From Athripsodes cinereus (taxonomy: Eukaryota > Arthropoda > Insecta > Trichoptera > Leptoceridae), in the NCBI GenBank assembly GCA_947579605.1, contig OX388317.1, positions 12,357,384 through 12,421,383 on the forward strand: a stretch of DNA of 64,000 nt, read 5' to 3'. A program made the translations under genes and the position numbers. The notes beneath the pieces are model-generated. The model ran no database searches. It was not told the origin of the DNA and saw only the letters and a program-made list of their open reading frames with translations. The first letter of the stretch is position 1. Every line of letters starts with the position of its first letter. Below are positions 34,596-45,700 of the stretch, piece after piece.

Positions 34596-34908
34596 CATGG
34601 GTGGCTAACCTTTTCAGCAGCCGGGCTAAACTTTAGATAGAAATGAGATTTCCTACCGGGCCGTATAATGGAACATTTAATAATTTTACTTCACCTTAAA
34701 ATTTCTACCCCTCCCCCCGTCGCCAAATTTTGAAAATGGTATAACAATTTGAAATGTTTCAAAACTCCTCGGTTTTCTTTAAGAATATTTTCTTAAAATA
34801 CCTCCTTCAAAATAGTAACGGGTACTTGTACCGACTATTATTAAAAGTGTGCATATGCTTCGCAGGCCACAAGTAGACAACCAATGGGCCGCGGGTTGGC
34901 CACCCTTG
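34596..34908. mobile_element. hAT-like MITE 2 of an abutting pair
   Basis: The left end is CATGGGTGGCTAACCTTTTC and the right end, inverted, is CAAGGGTGGCCAACCCGCGG. It is flanked by GTCTACAC at 34588-34595 and 34909-34916. It is 313 bp long, with different terminal and internal sequence from its neighbour, so the two are separate families. They share the middle target-site copy with no extra base. Confidence 0.88.
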
Positions 34909-35004
34909 GTCTACACCGTGGTTGATTTGAAAAAGAAAATCTTTTTATACATTTTATAAAAGAACCGTTTAACTTTAACATTTAAAGTGGTATAGATTAA
35001 ATCA

Positions 35005-35140
35005 GCGATGAGCTATGCCATCCATCCAAAATGTCTTATTTCTTTATTAGTATGAAGAAGACGATTTGCAGTTTAATTAGTTGCTTGTTAGTCCACTAGC
35101 TACCCCACTTGTGGGATATACCGTGATGGCGTAGTAGAAG
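35005..35140 (+). repeat. Family A copy
   Basis: ATCAGCGATGAGCTATGCCA, TCCATCCAAAATGTCTT, ACCCCACTTGTGGGATATAC and CGTGATGGCGTAGTAGAAG, in family order. It lies immediately beyond the 3' end of the PTRH2 gene. Confidence 0.75.
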
Positions 35141-35255
35141 TAGATAAAATATTCTACATTAAAATTTTAGTCACATATGTCAATCATTGTAATGAAAAAA
35201 AATTTATGAACTTTCACACCATGAAAAGTCATATTTAACAAAAACCATACTATGT

Positions 35256-36187
35256 TTAACTTAATAATTTCAAATGTCCAGTAATTTTATCTATAGCACT
35301 TTTACTAGCTGGTCCTATTCCTAAAACTGTTTTAGTATTTGGTGCTATTTGAGTCCTACCAGCATCATGAATCAAAGATGTTATAAGTCCCGCTTTTTTA
35401 GCATTATCATATATTTCCATCATTTCCTCTTCTGAATCCACTTTCACCGCAATTTTTGCTTGTCCTGTATATTCCCAAATTTGTAGCGCTGCTTTTTCCT
35501 TTTTCAAAGCTTTGCTGTAAGCTCCGACAGCAGCGTGAGCACATTGGGCCCCAATTTTGCCTTTTCCCATTTTAAGATCATTACGAACAACCAAGACTAA
35601 TTTGTATTCACCGCCTTCCTTGATCGCCTGAAAAAGAATGATAACAACAATATGAAACACAAAAACTAACAGTTAATTATATTATTTTATTGTAATATTT
35701 AGGAAAAGAATGGATATTTATATTTACAACATTCAAATAAAGTTAAATAATTTTCAAACAAAATTTTTTATAATCGAAATATTATACAACAGAAAAGTGA
35801 AGTACAGTGGAAACATAGGTTTGTTCGAATAAGTTACAAAATGAATAAGCATACAATAAGCCTGTTATAATCTACTAATTTTCATGTTCAGTCAGTTCAG
35901 TATTGAAACTTGCAGTGAAATGGTAACATATTTGCTTCCAGCTGTCAAACACCATTCTAAACTAAATTAATGATACAATAAATATCAATTGTGCTTACTC
36001 GCTTTAAAGTACTCATCATATTTACCGATTTGTCACTGTTTTGTGAATTTCCATTACCATTACCGGGTTTCACTGTTTGAACAGACATCCTGGTAAATCT
36101 CTTCAATGCCAATATGGATAATCCTAAACAAACGCCACAAGCCAAACCACTAACAAATGTAGAATTAAACTCCATGTCGTCGAACAT
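35256..36187 (-). CDS. PTRH2: Peptidyl-tRNA hydrolase 2 (PTRH2/Bit1), two exons
   Basis: The enzyme cleaves peptidyl-tRNA to recycle stalled tRNAs. Animal PTRH2 is mostly mitochondrial and also takes part in anoikis signalling (family knowledge). Exon 1 is 36187-35999 (63 codons, donor CGA|GTAAGC). Exon 2 is 35627-35256 (123 residues plus TAA, acceptor TTTTTCAG|GCG). Both junctions are phase 0, giving 186 residues against about 179 in mammals. Residues 11-31 (FVSGLACGVCLGLSILALKRF) form a hydrophobic N-terminal anchor, followed by a Gly/Asn/Ser linker. The Pth2 fold begins near residue 71. Conserved motifs are VVRNDLKMGKGK (76-87), AQCAHAAV (90-97), DAGRTQIAP (151-159) and VLGIGP (164-169); the chain ends in GHLKLLS. 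The ATG at 36187 is preferred because it precedes the anchor. No disruption is visible. The gene is divergent from the CCDC42/CFAP73-like gene. Confidence 0.96.
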
Positions 36188-36730
36188 TGAAATAAAATCT
36201 TTGAAATAATCTCAAATTATTGAGAAATATAACCTTAGATTACCGATGGACCAATGACAAGAACACGCCACAGTTTATTGACAGTTCCCGCGAAATTGGC
36301 TAAAAGTGACACATATTTGAAGGGTTGCCAGTTCAACATTTGGTTTCCTGATAAGTAATTAAAAAAACATTTTTAGAAGTTCACAAGTCAATGTTTTATA
36401 CATCGATTTTATGATTTTACTCAGGCGTTATATTTTTTTCAAGTAAATTATTTAAACAATTCATACCTCAAACTTCACTACACGTTTGATGTCGCTAGTA
36501 TTGCCAAATAAAATGTTTTCTTTATAGCTTAGTAACACTAAGTGTTGCGTTTTCTGTTTTACCGACGCAAGCGTAACTAACAGCGCCAATAAGCGGTGAA
36601 TTTCAAAATTCCGATATCATGGAAACAGTTTTTATTATGTCAATAATTAAAACCAAAGCGAATGTTTTTACCAATTGTGCTTCAAATTTATAGAGTGACA
36701 CTTAATTTAGTTAAAATACAATAATTCACT
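36188..36730. promoter_or_regulatory. Divergent intergenic interval, probable shared promoter
   Basis: 543 bp separate the two divergent start codons. The half beyond 36230 is somewhat GC-richer than the flanks (for example CACGCCACAGTTTATTGAC and TTCCCGCGAAATTGGC near 36265-36300, and ACCGACGCAAGCGTAACTAA CAGCGCC near 36561). No TATA box placed convincingly for either gene was recognised. The arrangement suggests, but does not prove, a bidirectional promoter. Confidence 0.4.
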
Positions 36731-39700
36731 ATGGCAAAATCAAAAATTATCGAGGACTTAGCCCCGATATGTCGCCTTCCACAAGGAAATCCAGTTGAAG
36801 CAATTGGTGATTATTTTCAATCGTTGATGGAAAATAGTCTTATCAGGTAACTAATTTGGTAAACTATTGAATACAATTACTTCAGAAAAAAAACATTATT
36901 GCCCTAAAGTGAAATCAATCATAAGTGTGATAACAAAAACGGAAGTACCTATGTAAGTACATTAGGTACAAATACATTTACATGCAAAATATTTATGTTA
37001 ACCTAATTACAAGTTCATGATATTAGATCATTTTGTTAATCAATTTGTTTGTTGTGTGACCAATTTTCATAAAGGAAGCCGCCTCTATGGGACAATGCTG
37101 GCCGCACAAGTTTGCAGATTAGAGAAAGGGCAAGGGAAGAATCTGATATTGCAGAAGAGAAACTGGATGAATGTAGGATGATGTATCTTAAAAAACGAAG
37201 ACAGATGGATGGAAAGTGGGAGTCCTTGAGAGAAAGACAACATAAATTGAGATACACATTCATCAAATTCAATAAGGTTATCAATTTCTTCCAACGTAGA
37301 TAATATAATCGATACACCAGCATAATGTATCTGCTTTTTTATTTTTACCTTTTAACGATACCTTCGGGAACACAGGGAGAAGCAATTAACCCACTACACC
37401 TAGAGTGTTTTTTTGCCAATCGAGTCATCTCTTACGATGATATTCCAGACACTGATGTTTTGTTTTATAAACCCAAATACACCTTTATTATTTCATTTAC
37501 CTAAGGCATTTCACCCGTTACGAGTGATTTGTGTTGTACACCTTTCACAGTATGTTTAATAATTGTAATGTTTAATAATTTAATAAAGTCGGGATATAAA
37601 ACAGAACCTAGTAGACGGAAACCAAAAAATGATTCTCTATTTTGTCAACAATCTTTAGAATAATATTCTCAAAACATGACCCAACCAGGACCATCGTCTC
37701 GTTAAGTTAGTTCACACTCTAGTCGACAATTATTGTTAATAGTTTAAATGTGTATTTATAAAATTGCCTTAATGTATATCTACAGCTACTTTGTGAAAAT
37801 CAAAACAAACGTGAAAGAGCAAAGGCACAAATTGCACTTGATGAAGAATTATTGGAGAGAAAATCTGAGGAAACTGAGAAAATAAGGGCGGACCTGGAAC
37901 ATATGAAGCAAGTCTGTCAGGATATGGAACAATTCATTGAAGAGCACTCCATGTACGAGGTAAAACCAAATACCTGAAAATTTAATTATGTACCTATTAT
38001 TGATACAACTCATTATAGTGTGTCCATGTACTTTAAGGGGGAGGGGGCCAAGTCTACTATTGGTATTAAGATCTCGTTTAATCCAATGTTAGTCCTCCAA
38101 AATGCAATTTCGTTCAGCGTTGAGTGGGTTCACCTTCTATGGAGGTACGAGGCATGCCTTTTAAGTTTTGTCGTTTGAAGAAAAAAACGCAACTAGAACC
38201 TTATAGTACTTTTTATTGTTTTTCAAAGTATTCACCACGTAGCTTAATACACTTTTCCATTCGCTCAAACCAGTTATTATAACATTTATTCCATTCTAAA
38301 GTGGGGTTGTTCAAAATGGCTGACTTGAAAGCGTCGACTGCTTCTTCACCGGACTGGAACCTTTGACCACGAAGACTTTTCTTAATTTTAGGAAATGTAA
38401 AGAAATCGTTAGGGCTTAGGGTCAGGACTGTATGGAGGATGGTCAAGAATTTCTACTTTTTCCTGCTTAAATACTCAATTGTTTGCCGAGCGCTGTGTGA
38501 ACTTGCGTTGTCGTGGTGCAGGATGATGCGTCGCTTTGAGTTAGATTTTCGAAGTTCGGCGATGACTTGTGGTAAACAAACTGTGGTATACCACTCTGCG
38601 TTAACCATTCTACGATCTTCAAGTGCAATAGTCGCAACATGGCCGGTTTTTCCAACGAACGTGGCCACCATCTTCTTTGAAGTGCTTCGAGAACGAACAA
38701 CTTTAGTCGGCTTTGGCTCGTCTTGAAAGACCCAGATTGTAGATTGTTGTTTGGAATCAGGATCGTAGGCATAGATCCAAGATTAGTCACCACTGATGAT
38801 GTCGTAGACGTGATTTGACTCTCCTCGTTTGAACCTTTCCAGAGTTTTCTTACACCATCTGACGCGGGCCGCCTTGTGATCGTCGGAAAGCAGATGCGGT
38901 ATCCAACGGCAAACTAGCTTTCTCACACCAAGCGCTTCATGCAAGATCTTCTGAATGGTTGTCCCTGAGATGCCTAATAGAGCCTCTATCTCTAGATACG
39001 TCACATGACGATCTTCGAGAATTAGTTGTCTCACTGCAATGATGTTATCTTCAGTGAAGGCGGATTTTGGGCGTCCTTCGCGAGATTTGTCACTAACACT
39101 AGTATGTCCACGCTGGAATTCTAAATACCAGCGTTCGACAGTCCACAGACATGGGGCTTCATCACTGAACACAGATGTTAGCTCTGCAAAACACTGAAGC
39201 CGTGTCAGGCCTCTTCTAAAGTTGTAGAAAATTATTGCACGAACATTTTCCTTAGAAAGATTCATTTTCGTACGTAACCTGACAGATTCCAGTCGACGCT
39301 GTGACTAAACAATAGCATTTATCCTAATACTTTCAACTGTTTTGAGATTCAAAATTTAAACACATTCGAATATAGAACAGTTCCAAATTCAAAATTGCCG
39401 GGAAATATGGAAACGACAGAACTTAAAAGGCATGCCTCGTAGCTGTCCGCATCGATATTATTTTAAATACTTCAGTAGATAAGTATTATTTTTACCCTTC
39501 AAGCCTGCTCAGTGGCCTTCTCGTGAGGACAATTTATTTAGACTTACATGTGCGGGTAAATAGGAGTCCATGGCTCCTGAAATATCTGGGTGTGAGGTGA
39601 GTCTTTCTTCAATGCTTCGATACTTTTCACGGGTAGATATGAATTTGATAATGCATTTCAAAAAATACTATTGAATCATACTGTCTTTTAAAAGCAGCAG

Positions 39701-42700
39701 CCCTGCTAAATTTTGAGGGAGCTTGTTCGATATAAGCAACTTTAATTATGTGTAGGTGCAGATATTTTTTTTAAATATTGTAATTAAAATAAAATACTCT
39801 CAATAAAAAGGTGTTTGGACTTTTTCTACTACGCACCTCTTTTTGAATTGATAAATCCATGAAGTTATGAAATATTGGAATTCCCGTTTAGGATGGTTGA
39901 TATCATTTGTAGAGTATTTTCAAAAACAAATCTATAGAAAATGTATGAATAAAATCTTTTCTAAATATTTACCAAAAATAGAATAAGACCTATTCACATT
40001 TTGCATTTTGATGAATGGGTATTGGGAATTTAATACAAGTAGGTATTATATTATTCTTTACATAATAATAATAATAATGCCCCTTATTTATTTTATAGAT
40101 TTTTGATTTCGAAATGGTAATGCCAGTTTCCGTATGAAAATTAATTTTTTACCCATTTACCTTTTTCAGGATTATCTTATGTCCGTTGTTAACATTAAAA
40201 AGAATTTCCGACAGCCGTCGGATATACTCAACACATACGAGTCTTTGGGTGAGCTTAAAAATGAATTAACCTTCCAAATATTATAATACATATTATTAAT
40301 ATTATATCAATATAAGTACCTAAATTTCATGACTACATATTTATTTAATTCATACGTAAGTTGAAATTAATCCTTAATCACTTCCATCCTGTATTATATT
40401 TAGAAAAATATTCTGTCAATACAATCTTCGAAGAAATTCGAACGAACTTAAAAAATAACTTTTTCTTCTAATATTCTTTTTCTTCTACAGTTCGTCGGAA
40501 GCCTGGAGGTAGAGTCTCGGCCTCGTGTACAGAGGGTCCGTGGTTCGATCCCAGGTGCCGGCAAACTCCCCTTTCACGACACAAGCTTTTAGTAGCTTAC
40601 TGTGAAAGGTGTATAAGGTTTTATTTGGGTTTATAATAAAACCCAGATTTATCTTTTTTTAAAAAAAAAAGAAAAGAAAATTATAAATTTTCTTTATTGA
40701 GAGAGGCGACTTTCGTTTTATAAGGACATTGTCAATCTTATAAGACGAAAAACTTTCCACAATAAAGAACATAAAGTAGAAGAAAACATTTGTTTTTTAA
40801 TTTCGTTTTGGATTTCTACTACCTAAACACCGACACAGTGAATAGATCGAAGAAAATACTTAATTAGATAAAACCAATCATATTAAAAATATCGCTGTAC
40901 CTCTAAGTATGCAGGTATAACAAACAACATCTCCCAAAACGGGGTAGCTGGTGTGCACTATCATCACGTGTAATATTCTTACAAATTATCCTTCACGTGG
41001 CATAAAAATTGATGTTTACGAATATATTCCTGCAGGAAAATAAAGATTGAAAGCTGGTGACTAAACCAATATTTTTTTTCAGCTAGGACAAAATTTATGA
41101 TGAGTAAGCGACAAGAGCGCGACTTGGCGAAGATCATAGACCTTCAATCAGATACCAACAAGATAATGGAAGAACGGTTGCAGCACCTTATGACTTTGAA
41201 CAACACATTAGCTCAACTAAGGGTGAGTAAAATCTACGTCTTTTTTCCAGCATGAATCCGTTTGTAAACATCGCATCTCTGAATTTGAGTTATTAAAATT
41301 AATGAGTATCTATCAAAGTCGCCCGTGATATTGATATTGCATTCCTAATTGATCACCGGTAAATTTTAAATTATTCTCCTGTACACACGAATGTAGGTAC
41401 TTATATAATGTAATGTTATTGTGGTTGGGTTTTATTAATATTTTTCTTGTATATTCCAGGGATACTCAAACTAAATCTTGTAAAATCCGGCAGAAAAAGA
41501 TATATTATTATCAATCATGCGTTTTACGCTTTTTTAATTTATTTTTATTTTTACGCGTTAACGTGTGTATAAACATCAATTAGCAAACATCCAAAAAATA
41601 TGTTATAGAGTTATTTGATAAACAATGTGTAAAGGAGAATTATTTTTTTAAAAATGAATAGTCTTATTATAAATCAACCAAACATGAATTCTTCTTCTTC
41701 TTCATGTGCATCACTCATTGAAAAGGTGAACACTGTCATGGTGAGGGTGTTTTTTTTTTAATAAATAAATGTGTCGTGTAGGATCCCCTCGAGGTTGACT
41801 ATCATCACTTGCGAGAATGCGTCCCTATCTTGGGCAGTCCGAAACAGTTCCGTGACTTTTATTTCACAATTCTATAGATAAATAATATTTAATGCATTTG
41901 AAAAATTATGTAGTTGCAATTTACGACTATCTTTTTATTTATTTATTTATTTATTAATCAGAAACACAAACAGAAAGTTGACAAAATACACACAAAAAAA
42001 ACATCATACATTGATTCGACCAGGCCAACCCCCCAATTAAGTGTGTCTACAGCATACACATATTAATGTAAACAAAAGAATGAGAGAAAAAAAACAATCA
42101 AACAAAAGCACTCTACAATCACCGCAGGCCCAGTACAAACTGAACCCGCACCAAACAAGCACCGATCACGTCAAACAACAACTAGCAACAACCATCGCAA
42201 TACTTAAAATCAAGCAATCCATTTAACACCGAAAAACAAAAAAAAAGTCAATCTACAAAGATACCAAAGTTGGAGGCAACACTCCTTCTGAACACCGTCA
42301 GTGAATGACAAAAGACATCCGCACCATCCACGCAATGTGAGCTTAAAGAGCATCGAAGCCAGAGAGCGTAAACTCATATTGATAAGCTTTCCATGACTTA
42401 TTTCCTTCGTCAGAATGAATTAGCTAGCTCCGTACAGCCTAACAAAATTTATACACAGTTCTATAAAATAAATTTTTCTTTCGGTATGGGTACCGTTTCG
42501 GTTTTTCATCCCTGTCAAATAATACAATCTCCACTCACCCCTCAATCCACTGCGTCGCGCTGGCTGGTGCGTTGCAAAAGAATAGAGTTGATTAATGACA
42601 AAAGCATTAGCGAGCCAACGGCACTTATCAACCTTCCGCCCGCCAGCCGAGCACCACCAGAGTCCATATTATTATTATAATAGGTACATACTACAGAGAT

Positions 42701-45700
42701 TTTCTCAGTTGCGGTTTCTACTTATAGGAGCGTCGTGTGATGGTGTATTTACACCATCGTGGCATCTCCCACAAATGGGGCAGCCAACAGACAAACTGCA
42801 CGTAATAAACACACAATTATCTTACCTGTGCCAATAAAAAATAAGACATTAAAAATGGGTGACATACTTCGTCGCTGAATTGAAGATATATAATGCCGAA
42901 TAGAAAATGTTTTACAAATACCTGCGCCTTCCACCGAACACTCAAAATTATTCAAAGAGTGGGAATTCTTTTTTCTTATTACAAAAAATAGTTCATTGAA
43001 ATATAATATAATAGATTTTTTAAACAATACATTACATTTCTATTTGTTGTCGTGGATGAAATCATTCATTAATTCAAGAAAGGAAATCAATGTTTTCTCT
43101 AGGATTTTTTTTTATTTTCACCGCATAAGGTTTACTCACCAACCGCCTCTGGGTTTTCACATCAATAGAACCACAATATAACAAAAACCGCATTGAGTTA
43201 AAATGTTTTCGACTACTGAAGCATTTTTATCGCAGATCTTGAGAAAAACTCATTAATACTTTTGCGTCAATATTTTTTTTTGCAGTATGTCATGTTTTGA
43301 ATGTCGCGTATTGTGGAATATAAAAACAATCTCGTTATTTTATTCATCTTGCAATTTTGAAGTATTCTAAATTATTTATAAAATTTATCAACGATCATCT
43401 CAAAACTGTCTAAAATATTGACAAAAATATGAATATCTTTATTGATAAACTTCAATCAACCTTTACTTTTTCTTCTCCAACCATTTTGGGTTAACCTTTG
43501 GACAAATGTTGCTCTTGTGATATTCCACTCTTTTCTTTCCTGAGCTTTCATCGTACATTTTCTTCCTGCGATCTTCCTCTCATCATCCTATACAATCTAA
43601 CCTGGGGCCTTTAACACTTCTTCTGCCTATTGTCGGTTGCTTCTTTCTTTATCCATCTTGAATTTGAGGATATAATTTATTTATTTATAAACATAGTATA
43701 CAGCTTTTTAATATAGCCTTCACAGTACAGTAACATAAAAAGTCACAATAATGCAATTTGAAACAAGTGTTCCTTTCTACTATTGTTTGTTAATTCGCAG
43801 AGAGACGTCTTTCGACTTATAAGGTCATTATCAATCTCAATTGATATTGATAATGACCTTATAATATGATAATGAACTTATAAGGTCATTATCAATCTCA
43901 ATTGATATTGATAATGACCTTATAAGTCGAAAGACGTCTCTCTGCGAAATAACAAACAATAGTAGAAAGGAACACTTGTTTCAAATTGCATTATTATGGA
44001 ATTCTACTACGTGTGCACCGACACAATTAATAAAAAGTCACGTTTGAAACAAACACAATCAACATATAAGATGCAATGAAAACAAAAAAATTATAGCAGA
44101 AACTACATGGGATCCTCAATGGAAAGCGTATGTCACCATGTCCCGTTTAATTTACTTTTTATGAGTAACTAAAAAATGGGCCTGAATAAAAATAAGGATT
44201 AATCTTTTCGATTCTATGGTTCTTTCGTATTATTATTTGACGTCATACTACTCAACGCAAAAAATGCCTCACACGATTATTTCATGTTTTTATTTTCCAA
44301 AAATAACTTTAAATCTGGCAACAAGAGGATTGATTTTAATCCTTCTTCTTTGATGGAATTTGTCAAGAGAAGATCAAATGTATGAGTTTGTTTTGTTTAT
44401 TCATCATATTCTATAGCAGATACCTAATACTTAATTGCGTATATTATTTTTTTGCTTATAATAACGATGATAAAAATATTGAAAACTGTCTAACCCATCT
44501 CATAATTATGTAGATAACATGAGTTATCATAACTCGTGTATGGATACAGATCTTATAAAGAAAGTTTACAAGAAATTTTTATTATTGTTCTTATTTGAAA
44601 ACGTCTAGGTATTTTACGCCTACCCTACTAGGAATACAGAGTGTGTAGAAAGATGGATGTGTTAATTTCTTATTTTGAGACTATGATGTTTGATCTATGA
44701 GTAATATTGATATGTACCTATGTTTTTCAATAATGTGTAAATAAACCATCACAAAATCTTTCAAAAGTGGAGATTCAATAGACTAACTACGCGTTACGAA
44801 TATGTGGATGGTTAATAATTATAGTCTAGTTATAAAAATTTAAAGCATATTGGAATAGGAGTGGGATACCTACATACATCATTGCTGGATTGATTATGAC
44901 TATATATCTATCTCTAGGAATGGAATAGGGTGACCATTCTGAGGTTTCCACGGATATAGAAAATATATATTATTAGGTATATTTTCTTGTATTCTAGTGA
45001 ATCACATAAGTATACTTTAGTTTATAAGTATTAACAAATCCGACAGGATGGTGTCAAATCCATACAAAAAATATACGATGCTGAATTATGAATATCTACT
45101 AAGTATTTAAGGGTTAAGTAGGAATTATCATGCAGAGTGTTAATCTCCTAGCTGACATCTCCCATCATCCACGTACATACATACATACCTTATATATCGT
45201 TTCCCTTCTCATAACATAATATTATAATAATACTTACTGTTTCATCATACATATACTTATAATATATACTATAGTCTCATCCCCATATAATATTTGGAGG
45301 TACTATAGGAGAAAAATCAATAGGTAGGTACAGTTCGAAATCGAAATACCGTACATCATGTTATTATCGTTATTTGAAATTTCAACTTTCCCGGATACTT
45401 CGGAAGAGGACGTCTGTTTGTCCTCAGACACTTAATTGTCGCGTGCACCATAGTAATATAATGTACCAAACATGTGCTTAATGGTATAGGTAGATATGTA
45501 TAGTAGAGTATCGGAATTTCATTCCAAAAATCTCAGGTTTTGAATCCTCCCGCTGCCTATTCACTTCACCGTCACGACGCAAACATATTGTTTATATTTA
45601 TTTCAAACCCGAAATTATCTTTGGGTACATAGTAAAACAACCTAGCAACTTTTGTTGGCGAGTGATGAAAAGGCTTTTTTATTGCGACATAAACCAATAA

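Noticed and set aside
37085..37323. Minus-strand frames overlapping exon 2 of the CCDC42/CFAP73-like gene
   Set aside because: They are shadows of the plus-strand exon, which has correct splice sites, phase and family similarity.
38439..38726. Plus-strand 95-codon frame inside the mariner
   Set aside because: Antisense shadow of the transposase pseudogene.
42393..42837. Two overlapping plus frames in a GC-richer part of intron 5
   Set aside because: No splice-bounded coding pattern or family motif, and the right part runs into a family A repeat.
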